Below, one piece after another: positions 26,470-37,839 of a stretch of 64,000 nt of DNA (its first letter is position 1; every line of letters starts with the position of its first letter). Location: contig NZ_VRLT01000005.1 in assembly GCF_008017835.1 (NCBI RefSeq), positions 1-64,000 on the forward strand. The letters run 5' to 3'. Both the position numbers and the translations under genes were made by a program. The notes beneath the pieces are model-generated. The model saw only the letters and a program-made list of their open reading frames with translations. It had not been told where the DNA came from and made no database searches. Origin of the DNA: Mesonia sp. HuA40. Lineage in GTDB: Bacteria > Bacteroidota > Bacteroidia > Flavobacteriales > Flavobacteriaceae.

Positions 26470-27174
26470 TTAAATTTTTAAAAGCTTAATATTATTCTTA
26501 ACGTATTCACCCTCAATTTTTACAAAATAAATACCTGGTGAAAGTTGAGATACATTATAACTGCCTTGTGCTTTTTTAAAATGCATTACTTCTTTTCCGT
26601 CAACGGAAAAAATACGAACTGTTTTAATATTGTTCCCAGCATTTATATCTAATTGAAAACTGCTTGTCACAGGATTAGGATAAAGATCAACTTCTGATTT
26701 TTCATTACTAGAAATCCCAAGTTGTTGGTTACGGTATATGGCCTTATCGCCATTGGCGCTAGTTACTGTTAACACTATATAATTAGGTTGATAATTGAAG
26801 GCGTAAGAAAAATTATTATTGATATTACTTATATTTATATATGTATGAGATATTAATAAGTCATACTCATCTACTCCATTTAAAGATGGACAAGTGGATA
26901 AAGTTACATAAGCATAATTCATTTTAAACTTTTGATTATTCAAATGTGTTATTCCACCTTCAAGATAAACAGCAGAGCAAGGTGAATTAAAATAATATAA
27001 CGAGCCATTTAAAAATTCAGTAGTATAACTATTTTGATAAGCCGTTGGCGGCAGAAAATCATTTCCACCTATTACCAATTTTTCTAAATACCAAGTATGG
27101 TTTTCTAGTGGGGCTACTTGCGCAAAGCTAGTTAGGTTTAACAAGCAAATAACTAATTTTATGACTGTTTTCAT
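26470..27174 (-). CDS. Tandem T9SS type A exported protein, copy 2
   Basis: A 234-residue paralogue of copy 1. The signal peptide and first ~35 residues and the last ~90 residues are nearly identical to its neighbours. The core (about 45-140) has diverged strongly (SPCSAVYLEGGITHLNN, STCPSLNGVDEYDLL). It ends in EYVKNNIKLLKI after the sorting domain. Four bases separate it from copy 1. It keeps two cysteines in the core at equivalent places. Export across the outer membrane by the T9SS is expected; function is unknown. Confidence 0.85.
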   Translation of the reverse strand: MKTVIKLVICLLNLTSFAQVAPLENHTWYLEKLVIGGNDFLPPTAYQNSYTTEFLNGSLYYFNSPCSAVYLEGGITHLNNQKFKMNYAYVTLSTCPSLNGVDEYDLLISHTYINISNINNNFSYAFNYQPNYIVLTVTSANGDKAIYRNQQLGISSNEKSEVDLYPNPVTSSFQLDINAGNNIKTVRIFSVDGKEVMHFKKAQGSYNVSQLSPGIYFVKIEGEYVKNNIKLLKI

Positions 27175-27178
27175 AGAA

Positions 27179-27883
27179 TTAAATTTTTAAAAGCTTAATA
27201 TTATTCTTAACATATTCACCCTCAATTTTTACAAAATAAATACCTGGTGAAAGTTGAGATACATTATAACTGCATTGTGGTTTTTTAAAATGCATTACTT
27301 CTTTTCCGTTAACTGAAAAAATACGAACTGTTTTAATATTGCTCCCAGCATTTATATCTAATTGAAAACTGCTTGTTGCGGGATTAGGATAAATATTAAC
27401 ATCTGATTTTTCATTGCTAGAAATCCCAAGTTGTTGGTTACGGTATATGGCCTTATCGCCATTGGCGCTAGTAATTGTTAAGACAATATAATTGGACATA
27501 TTAGTAAAAGCATAAGTAAATGGGTTTGGATGACCAGTATAGAAATCATAAAACTCGAATATATACGTGGTATCAAACATATCAGCATCTGGGACACTCG
27601 GACATTCGCCTGGTCCTACCGAAGAATTGGTTATAGTGAATTGACTATTCCCGTTATCATAAATCATTATACCAAGCAAATCCGAACAAGATTGCACTAA
27701 AAAATAATCTTGTTGATTGTTCCAGTTAAAATCATTATAAGGATTTAAATTTTGAGGCGGAAATACATCATTCCCGTTAATTACCAACTTTTCTAAATAC
27801 CAAGTGTAGTTTTCTAAGGGCGCTATTTGTGCAAGGCTACTAAAGCTCAATAAACAAATAACTAATTTTATAATTGCCTTCAT
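27179..27883 (-). CDS. Tandem T9SS type A exported protein, copy 3
   Basis: A 234-residue paralogue with the most divergent core of the set (FNWNNQQDYFLVQSCSD, GPGECPSVPDADMFD). The ends are conserved, except that the signal peptide starts MKAIIKLVICLLSFSS and the sorting domain reads VNIYPNPATSSF. It is spaced four bases from copy 2 and four from copy 4. The combination of frozen ends with a changing middle is seen directly in the sequence. Recombination between copies is an inference. Confidence 0.85.
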   Translation of the reverse strand: MKAIIKLVICLLSFSSLAQIAPLENYTWYLEKLVINGNDVFPPQNLNPYNDFNWNNQQDYFLVQSCSDLLGIMIYDNGNSQFTITNSSVGPGECPSVPDADMFDTTYIFEFYDFYTGHPNPFTYAFTNMSNYIVLTITSANGDKAIYRNQQLGISSNEKSDVNIYPNPATSSFQLDINAGSNIKTVRIFSVNGKEVMHFKKPQCSYNVSQLSPGIYFVKIEGEYVKNNIKLLKI

Positions 27884-27887
27884 AGAA

Positions 27888-28585
27888 TTATATTTTTAAA
27901 AGCTTAATATTATTCTTAACGTATTCACCCTCAATTTTTACAAAATAAATACCTGGTGAAAGTTGAGATACATTATAACTGCCTTGTGGTTTTTTAAAAT
28001 GCATTACTTCTTTTCCGTCAACGGAAAAAATACGAACTGTTTTAATATTGCTCCCAGCATCTAAATCTAACTGAAAACTGCTTGTCACAGGATTAGGATA
28101 AAGATCAACTTCTAATTTTTCATTAACAGAAACCCCAAGTTGTTGGTTACGGTATATGGCTTGATCGCCATTGCCGTTAGTTACTGTTAACACAATAAAA
28201 TTAGATTGATAAGTGAAGGAATAAGAAAAAGGATTATTTGGTGCATTAGTATTAACATAATCGTTGATTATTTTTAAATCAAAATCTATAACTTGCTGAG
28301 ATAAGCCGTCACAATCTAATGGATAGCCCGCAAAATTAATATTAAAACTTTGGTTTTGATTGTAGGTCAATGTACCATCAACTGGATAACAAGCGGCTAA
28401 AAAAATAAAATCTGCACTATTGGCAAAATTTGCAGTATAACTATTTTGATAGGCACTTGGTGGCAGAAAATCATTCCCGTTAATCACCAATTTCTCTAAT
28501 ACCAAGTATGATTTTCTAGCGGGGCTACTTGCGCAAAGCTAGTAAGGCTTAACAAGCAAATAACTAATTTTATGGTTGTTTTCAT
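27888..28585 (-). pseudogene. Tandem T9SS type A exported protein, copy 4, frameshifted near the start
   Basis: The full-length reading begins at ATG 28585 with an intact signal peptide (MKTTIKLVICLLSLTSFAQ) and continues to ENHTWY. It then meets TAG because one base is missing at about 28498: the codons TGG TAT TTA GAG of the other copies read TGG TAT TAG AG here. Past the gap the frame is open to 27888 and encodes a normal core (AACYPVDG, PLDCDGL) and sorting domain. Re-initiation at TTG 28505 would give 205 residues without a signal peptide, so it is probably not exported. A sequencing error in a short A-run remains possible. Confidence 0.8.
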
Positions 28586-28596
28586 GATTTAAATTT

Positions 28597-29011
28597 TTAT
28601 TGTATTACAAGATTTTTTGATGCAATGATTTCACCATCACAATAAGGAATAACCACATAAATTCCAGAGGCATAGTTGGAAACATCAATACTTAAATTGG
28701 GATTCTTTACTTTTAATATATAATTATCGTAAACGGCAAGAGGTGTAAAAGTAATTCTAATTTGGTCTAAAGATGTACCTTGGGTTATATGATTTTCCTG
28801 CACCCGCTCTTTAAAAGGATTAAGACCTTGACCTTTAAACGAAAAAGGGTTTTCACTGCTTAGCCAAGCATAAACTTTGTGCTCAACCCTATAAAATCTA
28901 ATTTCAGCTTCTTTTTCTTCTATGTAATAATAATAAACTGCTGGATACGTTTCTTGCGCCAACATCGCTGAACTAGCTAATGTAAGTAAGTAAGTAAGTA
29001 ATTTTTTTCAT
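28597..29011 (-). pseudogene. Small T9SS-type exported protein, out of frame at a (TTAC)5/A7 tract
   Basis: ATG 29011 opens MKKITYLLTYIS and then stops at TAG. Downstream, in a frame one base away, an open stretch of 122 residues (28965-28597) continues with the end of a signal peptide (LASSAMLAQ). A body with YYYYIEEKEAEIRFYRVEHK follows, then a C-terminus like a type A sorting domain (SNYASGIYVVIPYCDG). Losing one TTAC unit, or one A from the A7 run, would join the two into a perfect signal peptide. The gene is thus either phase variable and currently off, or decayed. It is first of the five-gene array, 11 bases before copy 4. Confidence 0.7.
28982..29008 (-). repeat. Simple sequence repeat (TTAC)5 preceded by A7, inside a start region
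   Basis: Five exact tandem tetranucleotides (28982-29001) adjoin seven A residues (29002-29008, minus strand). They begin immediately after an ATG. Both tract types are prone to slipped-strand change of reading frame. Confidence 0.9.
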
Positions 29012-29130
29012 AAAATATTATTTTAGTTAATTTTATAAATATAACTTAATAAATAATAAAAATAAAATAATTTTTTTGAAAATTTTTTATATTCATTTTA
29101 ATATGTGTGATTAAAAATTACTAAATACCA

Positions 29131-29163
29131 AAAAAAAACTCCGAAGTTCTTACTTCGGAGTTT
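29131..29163 (-). terminator. Terminator of the tRNA-tuf-rpoBC-DUF3467 locus
   Basis: The minus-strand stem AAACTCCGAAG / CTTCGGAGTTT is followed by a run of T (plus-strand A at 29131-29138). It lies seven bases past the DUF3467 stop. The AT-rich stretch 29012-29130 next to it shows no gene. Confidence 0.88.
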
Positions 29164-29169
29164 CTTTTA

Positions 29170-29484
29170 TTAAGCTTGACCAGTAGGTCCAAAATTCAAT
29201 GGGATTGGTGGCTTATCATCGTTTTCTATAGTACCATGTGCTTGCTCAAAACGCTGTATATTTTCACCAAGTGCCTTATGCAGTCGTTTGGCGTGCTGCG
29301 GAGTAAGAATAATCCTAGATTGCACCTTACTTTTTGGGGCTCCTGGCATAATACTCACAAAATCAACCACAAATTCTGCCGGAGAATGATTTATGATGGC
29401 CAAGTTACTGTATTTACCTTGTGCCGTTTCATTATCGAGCTCAATATTTAATTGATTCTTTTTATTTTTTTGATCTTCGCTCAT
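29170..29484 (-). CDS. DUF3467 family protein
   Basis: A small cytoplasmic protein of unknown function. The 104 residues contain the DUF3467 pattern: GKYSNLAIINHSPAEFVVDF, then MPGAPKSKVQSRIILTP and HAKRLHKALGENI. It follows rpoC by 13 bases and precedes the terminator, so it is the last gene of the RNA polymerase operon. Its position after rpoC is, as I recall, conserved in Flavobacteriia and may hint at a transcription-related role. That link is inference. Confidence 0.9.
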   Translation of the reverse strand: MSEDQKNKKNQLNIELDNETAQGKYSNLAIINHSPAEFVVDFVSIMPGAPKSKVQSRIILTPQHAKRLHKALGENIQRFEQAHGTIENDDKPPIPLNFGPTGQA

Positions 29485-29497
29485 TGTACGTTCAGTA

Positions 29498-32400
29498 TTA
29501 ATTATAATTCACTTCTTGCTTGGCTTCCAGCATTTGATCCAATTCTTCTTTAGAACCAACAATAATATCATCGTATTCTCTTAATCCGGTTCCTGCTGGA
29601 ATCTTGTGTCCTACGATTACATTTTCTTTAAGTCCTTCTAAGGTATCAACTTTACCGCTTACAGCAGCTTCGTTCAATACTTTTGTGGTTTCCTGGAAAG
29701 AAGCCGCAGAGATGAAAGACTTGGTCTGTAAAGAAGCTCTTGTAATACCTTGCAGTATTGGTGTAGCAGTGGCTGGTTGTGCATCTCTAGCCGTAACCAA
29801 TTGCTTGTCTTCACGTCTTAATAAAGAATTCTCATCTCTTAATTGACGTGCAGTCACAATTTGACCTGCTTTTAGATTTGCGCTATCTCCCGCGTCTTCA
29901 ACAACTTTTTTACCAAAAATCTCATCGTTCTCATCAATAAAATCATCTTTATGAATTAATTGATTCTCAAGGAAAATAGTATCCCCTGGATCTTGAATTT
30001 TAACTTTACGCATCATTTGACGTACTACTACTTCAAAATGCTTATCGTTAATTTTCACCCCTTGCAAGCGATATACTTCCTGTACCTCATTTACCAAGTA
30101 CTGTTGTACCGCGCTAGGCCCCTTGATATTTAAAATATCTTCTGGTGTAATAGATCCATCAGATAAAGGCATACCCGCTCTTACGTAATCATTTTCTTGA
30201 ACAAGAATTTGATTAGACAATTTCACTAAGTATTTCTTAACCTCTCCCAGTTTTGATTCAACGATAATTTCACGGTTACCTCGTTTAATTTTACCAAACG
30301 AAACTACCCCATCAATCTCTGATACTACAGCTGGATTAGATGGATTACGTGCTTCAAATAGCTCTGTAACTCTAGGAAGACCTCCAGTAATATCACCAGC
30401 TTTAGATGATTTACGTGGTATCTTCACTAAAACTTTACCTATTTTAATTTTCTCCCCGTCATCTACCATCAAGTGGGCACCAACTGGTAAGTTGTACGAA
30501 CGAATTACTTCGTCGCCTTTACCCATAATTAATAAAGTAGGGATTTTCTTTTTATTTTTCGATTCAGAAATTACTTTTTCTTGGAAACCAGTTTGCTCAT
30601 CGGTTTCAACTTGATAAGTAACTCCCTGCTCAATATTTTCGAATTTAATTTTACCAGCAAATTCAGAAATAATCACCCCATTATAAGGATCCCATTGACA
30701 AATCACAGTACCTTTTTCAACTTTTGTTCCTGGCTTCACAAATAATTGTGCACCATAAGGAATTAGGTTGTTACTTAATACAATATTTGTTTTGGCATCT
30801 CTTATTTTCAATTCAGAAGTTCGCGAGATAATCACATCTACAGGATTACCTTCATTATCTTCTCCCTTAACAGTTTTAAGGTCTTCGATATCTACGATAC
30901 CCGCAAATTTAGTTTCAAGTTTACTATCTTCAGAGATGTTACCTGCAATACCTCCTACGTGGAACGTTCTCAAGGTTAACTGTGTACCTGGCTCTCCAAT
31001 TGATTGAGCGGCTACTACACCAACGGCTTCACCTTTTTGTACCGTTTTACCGGTAGCTAAGTTTCGACCATAACATTTAACACAAACCCCTTGTTTAGCT
31101 TCACATGTAAGAGCAGATCTAACTTCGACACTTTCTAATACAGAAGCATCTATTTTCTTAGCTATTTCTTCAGATATTTCTTGACCAGCTTCGGCCAATA
31201 CTTCTCCAGATATAGGGTCAATCACATCATTAAGAGCAGTTCTACCGATAATTCTTTCGGCTAAGCTTTCAACAATCTCTTCATTTTTCTTTAATGGGCT
31301 AACTTCGATTCCTCTTAGCGTACCACAATCCACTTCATTAATAATTACATCTTGCGATACATCTACCAATCTACGAGTTAAGTAACCAGCATCTGCAGTT
31401 TTAAGTGCGGTATCTGCAAGACCTTTACGTGCACCGTGCGTAGAGATAAAGTATTCTAAAATTGAAAGTCCTTCTTTAAAGTTTGATAAAATTGGGTTCT
31501 CAATAATTTCTCCACCTCCAGAGTTAGACTTTTTAGGTTTTGCCATAAGTCCACGCATACCAGTAAGCTGTCTAATCTGTTCTTTAGATCCACGAGCACC
31601 AGAGTCAAGCATCATATAAACCGAGTTAAAACCTTGGTTATCTTCGCGGATTCTCTTCATTGCCAATTCAGTAAGATTAGCATTGGTCGCTGTCCAAATA
31701 TCAATTACCTGGTTATAACGCTCATTGTTGGTAATAAGACCCATATTATAATTGGCCATAATACCTTCAACTTGCTCATTAGCATCTTGAATCATACCTT
31801 CTTTTTCGGCCGGAATAATAATATCTCCTAGCGAGAATGATAATCCACCTCTAAAAGCAAATCCATAACCTAGACTTTTAATTTTGTCAAGGAATTCGGC
31901 TGTTTCAGGTACACTAGTCACTTTTAAGATATTACCAATAATATCTCGAAGGGATTTTTTTGTCAATACCTCATTAATATAACCAGCTGCTCTTGGAACT
32001 TCTTCATTAAATAAAACACGACCAACGGTTGTTTCAATAATTTGTGGAACCAATTCTCCTTCTTCATTAAAGTCTTCTGTTTTTACTTTAATACTAGAAT
32101 TGATTTCAACCTTCTTCTCATTATAAGCAATAATTACCTCTTCTGCAGAGTAAAAAGTAAGTCCTTCACCTAATACTTTGCGCTCGGGTGTTGATTTTCT
32201 TTCTTTGGTCATATAATACAAACCAAGCACCATATCTTGAGAAGGTACAGTAACGGGCGAACCGTTAGCTGGGTTTAAAATATTATGAGAGGCAAGCATA
32301 AGCAATTGAGCTTCTAGTATTGCTTCTGGGCCTAGTGGTAAATGCACCGCCATTTGATCTCCGTCAAAATCGGCGTTAAATGCCGTACAAACAAGCGGGT

Positions 32401-33799
32401 GTAAACGAATTGCTTTACCTTCAATTAATTTAGGCTGGAATGCTTGAATTCCTAATCTGTGCAAAGTTGGAGCACGGTTTAATAAAACCGGATGTCCTTT
32501 AAGCACATTCTCTAATATATCCCAAACTACTGGTTCTTTTTTATCTATAATTTTTTTAGCCGATTTTACCGTTTTAACAATACCGCGTTCTATAAGCTTT
32601 CTAATAATAAAAGGCTTATATAATTCGGCAGCCATGTTTTTCGGCAAACCACACTCAAACAATTTCATTTCTGGACCAACAACAATTACCGAACGAGCCG
32701 AATAATCTACACGTTTACCTAACAAATTCTGACGGAAACGTCCTTGTTTTCCTTTTAATGAGTCAGATAAAGATTTAAGCGGTCTATTAGAATCTGTTTT
32801 AACAGCAGAAGATTTTCTGGTATTATCAAACAAACTATCTACAGATTCCTGAAGCATACGTTTTTCGTTACGTAAAATAACTTCAGGTGCCTTAATTTCC
32901 ATAAGACGCTTTAATCGATTATTTCTAATAATTACTCGTCTATATAGGTCATTTAAATCTGAAGTTGCAAAACGCCCTCCATCTAACGGCACCAATGGTC
33001 TTAACTCTGGTGGAATTACCGGAATGGCTTTCATTATCATCCATTCTGGTTTATTTTCTTTTCTTTCGTTAGCCTCTCTAAAAGCTTCAACCACTTGAAG
33101 GCGTTTAAGCGCTTCCGTTTTACGCTGCTTAGAAGTTTCATTGTTTGCCTTGTGTCTTAACTCGTAAGATAATTCGTCTAAGTCTAGACGTTTTAAAATC
33201 TCAATAAGACACTCTGCCCCCATTTTAGCGATAAACTTATTAGGATCTTCATCTTCTAGATAAAGATTTTCTTGCGGTAAGCTGTCTAAAATGTTTAGGT
33301 ATTCTTCTTCTGTAAGGAAATCCATTTTTTGTAAAGGTTCTCCTTCTTCATTTTTAGCGATTCCCGGTTGAATTACTACGTATCTCTCGTAGTAAATTAT
33401 CATATCTAATTTCTTTGAAGGTATACCTAATAAATATCCAATCTTATTGGGTAACGATCTAAAATACCAAATATGTGCTACAGGAACTACCAAATTGATG
33501 TGTCCCACACGGTCACGACGAACTTTCTTTTCGGTAACCTCTACTCCACAACGGTCACAAACAATCCCGCGGTAACGAATGCGTTTGTATTTTCCACAAG
33601 CACATTCATAATCTTTCACAGGACCGAAGATTCGCTCACAAAAAAGACCGTCTCTTTCTGGTTTGTGCGTACGGTAATTAATGGTTTCAGGTTTAAGCAC
33701 TTCTCCTCTAGATTCTGCTAAAATAGCTTCTGGAGATGCTAAACCTATAGAGATTTTATTAAATCTCTTTTGTGTATTCTTGTCATTATTTCTTGCCAT
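29498..33799 (-). CDS. rpoC: DNA-directed RNA polymerase subunit beta'
   Basis: The largest RNA polymerase subunit. At 1433 residues it has normal Bacteroidota length. An N-terminal zinc finger ([20 protein letters not shown]) and the catalytic magnesium loop NADFDGDQM are clear. A second cysteine cluster ([13 protein letters not shown]), a bridge/trigger region and a long C-terminal section with [16 protein letters not shown] follow. It lies 55 bases after rpoB in the same operon. The start ATG 33799 gives the typical MARNNDKN opening. Confidence 0.98.
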   Translation of the reverse strand: MARNNDKNTQKRFNKISIGLASPEAILAESRGEVLKPETINYRTHKPERDGLFCERIFGPVKDYECACGKYKRIRYRGIVCDRCGVEVTEKKVRRDRVGHINLVVPVAHIWYFRSLPNKIGYLLGIPSKKLDMIIYYERYVVIQPGIAKNEEGEPLQKMDFLTEEEYLNILDSLPQENLYLEDEDPNKFIAKMGAECLIEILKRLDLDELSYELRHKANNETSKQRKTEALKRLQVVEAFREANERKENKPEWMIMKAIPVIPPELRPLVPLDGGRFATSDLNDLYRRVIIRNNRLKRLMEIKAPEVILRNEKRMLQESVDSLFDNTRKSSAVKTDSNRPLKSLSDSLKGKQGRFRQNLLGKRVDYSARSVIVVGPEMKLFECGLPKNMAAELYKPFIIRKLIERGIVKTVKSAKKIIDKKEPVVWDILENVLKGHPVLLNRAPTLHRLGIQAFQPKLIEGKAIRLHPLVCTAFNADFDGDQMAVHLPLGPEAILEAQLLMLASHNILNPANGSPVTVPSQDMVLGLYYMTKERKSTPERKVLGEGLTFYSAEEVIIAYNEKKVEINSSIKVKTEDFNEEGELVPQIIETTVGRVLFNEEVPRAAGYINEVLTKKSLRDIIGNILKVTSVPETAEFLDKIKSLGYGFAFRGGLSFSLGDIIIPAEKEGMIQDANEQVEGIMANYNMGLITNNERYNQVIDIWTATNANLTELAMKRIREDNQGFNSVYMMLDSGARGSKEQIRQLTGMRGLMAKPKKSNSGGGEIIENPILSNFKEGLSILEYFISTHGARKGLADTALKTADAGYLTRRLVDVSQDVIINEVDCGTLRGIEVSPLKKNEEIVESLAERIIGRTALNDVIDPISGEVLAEAGQEISEEIAKKIDASVLESVEVRSALTCEAKQGVCVKCYGRNLATGKTVQKGEAVGVVAAQSIGEPGTQLTLRTFHVGGIAGNISEDSKLETKFAGIVDIEDLKTVKGEDNEGNPVDVIISRTSELKIRDAKTNIVLSNNLIPYGAQLFVKPGTKVEKGTVICQWDPYNGVIISEFAGKIKFENIEQGVTYQVETDEQTGFQEKVISESKNKKKIPTLLIMGKGDEVIRSYNLPVGAHLMVDDGEKIKIGKVLVKIPRKSSKAGDITGGLPRVTELFEARNPSNPAVVSEIDGVVSFGKIKRGNREIIVESKLGEVKKYLVKLSNQILVQENDYVRAGMPLSDGSITPEDILNIKGPSAVQQYLVNEVQEVYRLQGVKINDKHFEVVVRQMMRKVKIQDPGDTIFLENQLIHKDDFIDENDEIFGKKVVEDAGDSANLKAGQIVTARQLRDENSLLRREDKQLVTARDAQPATATPILQGITRASLQTKSFISAASFQETTKVLNEAAVSGKVDTLEGLKENVIVGHKIPAGTGLREYDDIIVGSKEELDQMLEAKQEVNYN

Positions 33800-33854
33800 A
33801 ATATATGGTACTAAAGAATTTTGCTAATTTGAATAATCGCTGTTACTACTTGAA

Positions 33855-36800
33855 TTATTCTTCTAATTTAATATCTAAACCTAAACCTTTTAATTCGTGC
33901 ATTAATACGTTAAAAGATTCTGGTAGTCCTGGTTCTGGCATTGGCTCACCCTTCACGATTGCTTCGTAAGTTTTAGCCCTTCCTATTACATCATCAGATT
34001 TTACCGTTAAGATTTCACGTAGTGTACTTGATGCTCCATAAGCTTCAAGTGCCCAAACTTCCATCTCTCCAAAACGCTGTCCTCCAAATTGAGCTTTACC
34101 TCCAAGTGGCTGTTGCGTAATTAATGAGTATGGCCCAATACTTCTGGCGTGCATTTTATCTTCAATCATATGACCTAACTTTAACATGTAGATGATTCCT
34201 ACAGTTGCCGCTTGATCAAAACGATCACCAGTTCCCCCATCATATAGATAGGTATGTCCAAATCGTGGTATCCCAGCTTTATCGGTTAAATCATTAATTT
34301 GGTCTATAGTTGCACCATCAAAAATTGGTGTAGCATATTTCTGACCTAATTTCTCGCCTGCCCATCCTAATACGGTTTCATAAATCTGACCGATATTCAT
34401 ACGAGAAGGTACACCAAGTGGATTAAGTACAATATCAACTGGCGTTCCATCTTCAAGGAATGGCATATCTTCTTGTCGAACAATACGAGCCACAATACCT
34501 TTGTTACCGTGACGACCTGCCATTTTATCTCCTACTTTAAGTTTACGCTTTTTAGCAATATAAACTTTGGCCAATTTAATGATACCTGATGGCAACTCAT
34601 CTCCTACAGAAATAGTAAACTTTTCTCTTCTAAGGTTACCTTGCAGGTCATTTTCTTTAATTTTATAATTGTGTATTAAGTCGGCTACCAAAGCGTTAGT
34701 ATGATCATCGGTTGTCCAAGTTCCCTGTGTTAAATGCGTATAATCATCAACAGAATTTAACATCTTCAAGGTATACTTCTTACCTTTTGGTAAGATATCC
34801 TCACCTAAATCATTTTTAACACCCTGTGCCGTTTTACCGCCTACAATAGCAAAAAGCTTATCGATTAACTCATTTTTAAGCGTTTCAAATTTAACTTTGT
34901 ACTTATCTTCGAGTTTGGCAATTTCCTCTTTATCTTTTGCACGCTTTCTTTTATCTTTTACCGCACGAGCAAAAAGTTTCTTGTTAATTACTACTCCATT
35001 TAAAGAAGGTGAAGCTTTTAAAGATGCATCTTTAACATCTCCTGCTTTATCTCCAAAAATAGCGCGTAATAACTTTTCTTCGGGAGTAGGATCAGATTCT
35101 CCTTTTGGAGTAATCTTACCAATTAATATATCGCCTGGCTTAACTTCTGCTCCGATACGAATCATTCCGTGCTCATCCAAATCTTTGGTGGCTTCTTCAG
35201 ATACGTTAGGTATATCATTGGTCAACTCTTCATTACCTAATTTGGTGTCTCTCACCTCCAATGAATATTCATCGATATGAATAGAAGTAAATAAATCTTC
35301 ACGAACAACACGCTCAGAGATAACAATTGCATCCTCAAAGTTGTATCCTTTCCAAGGCATAAAGGCAACTTTCATGTTTCTACCCAGCGCCAATTCTCCG
35401 GCTTCGGTAGCATAACCTTGACAAAGTACCTGTCCTTTAGCAACTCGATCTCCAACCTTTACAATAGGTTTTAAGTTTACCGAAGTACCTTGGTTGGTTT
35501 TTCTAAACTTAATTAAATCGTAGGTCTTATCATCAGAGTCAAAACTTACCATGCGTTCTTCTTCTGTACGATCGTATTCTATGGTGATTTTTCGTGCATC
35601 TACATATTTAACTGTTCCAGATCCTTCTGCATTTATCAATACTCGTGAATCTGAAGCAACCTGTCTCTCTAAACCTGTTCCTACGATTGGTGAATCTACA
35701 CGCAATAATGGAACTGCTTGACGCATCATGTTTGATCCCATCAAGGCACGGTTTGCATCATCATGCTCCAAGAAAGGAATCAATGATGCAGATATTGAAG
35801 AAATTTGGTTAGGTGCTACATCCGTAAAGTGAACTTCTTTAGGATCTACAACAGGGAAATCACCTTCCATTCGGGCAATAACCTTTTCGGCATCGATTGT
35901 CCCGTCTTCTTTGGTAGGAATGTTGGCCTGTGCAATTAACTTTTCCTCTTCTTCTTCGGCAGAAAAATAAACTGGGTCATTATCCAAATCTATCTTGCCT
36001 TCTTCTACTTTTCTATATGGAGTTTCGATGAATCCCATAGCGTTCACCTTAGCGTAAACCGATAGCGAAGAAATCAGTCCAATATTCGGTCCTTCCGGGG
36101 TTTCAATAGGACATAATCTTCCGTAATGTGTATAGTGAACATCTCGCACCTCAAAACCTGCACGCTCTCTAGATAAACCTCCTGGTCCTAAAGCAGACAA
36201 TCTACGCTTATGCGTAATTTCGGCTAAAGGGTTGGTTTGGTCCATAAACTGCGAAAGTTGGTTGGTACCAAAGAAAGAATTAATAACAGAAGACAAAGTC
36301 TTCGCGTTAATCAAATCTATTGGAGTAAACACTTCGTTATCACGAACATTCATTCGCTCACGGATGGTTCTAGCCATACGAGCTAGCCCCACACCAAACT
36401 GTTGTGATAATTGCTCTCCTACAGTTCTAACACGACGGTTAGACAAGTGATCAATATCATCAATTTCGGCTTTTGAATTAATTAACTCAATTAAATATTT
36501 TATAATGGTTATGATATCTTCTTTGGTAAGCACTTGCTTATCCATTGCGATATCTAAACCTAGTTTTTTATTCATTCGGTAACGTCCAACTTCACCCAAA
36601 TTATAGCGCTGATCAGAGAAGAAAAGCTTATCTATAATTCCTCGAGCGGTTTCCTCATCAGGCGGTTCTGCGTTACGCAATTGTCTATATATGTGCTCTA
36701 CCGCTTCTTTTTCTGAATTGGTAGGGTCTTTTTGAAGTGTATTATGAATAATAGCGTAATCGCCTGTGCTATTATCTTCTTTATGTAATAAAATGGTTTT

Positions 36801-37667
36801 TGTACCGGTTTCAAGAATTTCTTCGATATGTTCTTTCTCTAATTCAGTATCTCGATCAAGAACAATTTCGTTTCTTTCTATAGAAACCACTTCTCCAGTA
36901 TCTTCATCTACAAAATCTTCATACCAAGTGTTAAGTACACGGGCAGCAAGTTTTCTACCCAACACCTTTTTAAGTCCAGATTTAGATACTTTTACTTCTT
37001 CAGCAAGATCAAATATTTCTAAAATATCTTTATCTCGCTCAAAGCCGATTGCTCTAAACAAGGTGGTAACTGGTAATTTTTTCTTTCTATCGATATAAGC
37101 ATACATTACGCTATTGATATCGGTAGCAAATTCAATCCAAGAACCTTTAAAAGGAATTACTCTTGCAGAATATAGTTTTGTTCCGTTTGCATGAAAAGAT
37201 TGCCCAAAGAAAACGCCTGGTGAGCGGTGTAATTGAGATACAACCACACGTTCTGCTCCGTTAATACAGAAGGTACCACTAGGGGTCATGTAGGGTATAG
37301 TTCCCAAATAGACATCTTGCACTATAGTTTCAAAATCTTCGTGCTCGGGATCTGTACAATATAATTTTAAACGGGCTTTTAGAGGCACACTGTAAGTTAA
37401 GCCTCTTTCTATACATTCTTGAATAGAATATCTAGGAGTATCAATAAAGTAATCTAGAAATTCTAAAACAAATTGGTTGCGGGTATCGGTAATGGGAAAA
37501 TTTTCTAGGAAAGTATTATATAATCCTTCATTCCCTCTTTCTTCTGATTTGGTTTCTAACTGAAAAAAATCTTGAAACGATTTTATCTGAATATCCAAAA
37601 AGTCAGGATAATCTGGTCTGTTTTTAACAGAAGAAAAATTCAATCTTTCAACTTGCGTTTCTAACAT
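33855..37667 (-). CDS. rpoB: DNA-directed RNA polymerase subunit beta
   Basis: The second-largest RNA polymerase subunit, 1270 residues. The rifampicin-binding cluster is visible as [26 protein letters not shown], which has the wild-type residues at the Asp, His and Ser/Arg positions commonly changed in resistance. [12 protein letters not shown] and the C-terminal [18 protein letters not shown] segment are typical. It is separated from rplL by 172 bases that contain two hairpins, and is followed by rpoC. Confidence 0.98.
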   Translation of the reverse strand: MLETQVERLNFSSVKNRPDYPDFLDIQIKSFQDFFQLETKSEERGNEGLYNTFLENFPITDTRNQFVLEFLDYFIDTPRYSIQECIERGLTYSVPLKARLKLYCTDPEHEDFETIVQDVYLGTIPYMTPSGTFCINGAERVVVSQLHRSPGVFFGQSFHANGTKLYSARVIPFKGSWIEFATDINSVMYAYIDRKKKLPVTTLFRAIGFERDKDILEIFDLAEEVKVSKSGLKKVLGRKLAARVLNTWYEDFVDEDTGEVVSIERNEIVLDRDTELEKEHIEEILETGTKTILLHKEDNSTGDYAIIHNTLQKDPTNSEKEAVEHIYRQLRNAEPPDEETARGIIDKLFFSDQRYNLGEVGRYRMNKKLGLDIAMDKQVLTKEDIITIIKYLIELINSKAEIDDIDHLSNRRVRTVGEQLSQQFGVGLARMARTIRERMNVRDNEVFTPIDLINAKTLSSVINSFFGTNQLSQFMDQTNPLAEITHKRRLSALGPGGLSRERAGFEVRDVHYTHYGRLCPIETPEGPNIGLISSLSVYAKVNAMGFIETPYRKVEEGKIDLDNDPVYFSAEEEEEKLIAQANIPTKEDGTIDAEKVIARMEGDFPVVDPKEVHFTDVAPNQISSISASLIPFLEHDDANRALMGSNMMRQAVPLLRVDSPIVGTGLERQVASDSRVLINAEGSGTVKYVDARKITIEYDRTEEERMVSFDSDDKTYDLIKFRKTNQGTSVNLKPIVKVGDRVAKGQVLCQGYATEAGELALGRNMKVAFMPWKGYNFEDAIVISERVVREDLFTSIHIDEYSLEVRDTKLGNEELTNDIPNVSEEATKDLDEHGMIRIGAEVKPGDILIGKITPKGESDPTPEEKLLRAIFGDKAGDVKDASLKASPSLNGVVINKKLFARAVKDKRKRAKDKEEIAKLEDKYKVKFETLKNELIDKLFAIVGGKTAQGVKNDLGEDILPKGKKYTLKMLNSVDDYTHLTQGTWTTDDHTNALVADLIHNYKIKENDLQGNLRREKFTISVGDELPSGIIKLAKVYIAKKRKLKVGDKMAGRHGNKGIVARIVRQEDMPFLEDGTPVDIVLNPLGVPSRMNIGQIYETVLGWAGEKLGQKYATPIFDGATIDQINDLTDKAGIPRFGHTYLYDGGTGDRFDQAATVGIIYMLKLGHMIEDKMHARSIGPYSLITQQPLGGKAQFGGQRFGEMEVWALEAYGASSTLREILTVKSDDVIGRAKTYEAIVKGEPMPEPGLPESFNVLMHELKGLGLDIKLEE

Positions 37668-37758
37668 CTATTTGACGGAATTTGAAAGTATTTAATTTTA
37701 ATTTGAAGCTCTAAAAATTAAACACTTAATTAAAGTTATAATGTTTGCGACTAAACGC

Positions 37759-37817
37759 TGCGTATACATACGCAAAATGGTTTAGACCTTCAAGACACAA
37801 TGCTTGAGGTCTAAACC
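37759..37817 (-). promoter_or_regulatory. Two hairpins between rplL and rpoB (attenuator or RNA-processing candidate)
   Basis: In the 172-base gap the mRNA can form a long stem between GGTTTAGACCT and AGGTCTAAACC, extended by CAAG/CTTG (37779-37817). A smaller stem TGCGTA/TACGCA follows (37759-37774). Neither has a T-run. The position matches the rplL-rpoB attenuator and RNase III site of E. coli; the function here is inference. Confidence 0.6.
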
Positions 37818-37839
37818 TAAATAATATTGCTTGTTAAGC

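Noticed and set aside
27888-28505. An intact 205-residue gene starting at TTG 28505
   Set aside because: Comparison with three tandem paralogues shows that the true start is ATG 28585 and that one base is missing. The short version lacks the signal peptide that a T9SS substrate needs.
28597-28965. An ordinary 122-residue gene starting at ATG 28965
   Set aside because: Its first residues MLAQ are the end of a signal peptide that begins at ATG 29011 in another frame, so this ATG is internal.
34897-35280. A 127-residue plus-strand frame opposite rpoB
   Set aside because: It is the serine- and leucine-rich mirror of a highly conserved rpoB region. Several similar frames opposite rpoC, rplK, tuf and prfC were dropped for the same reason.
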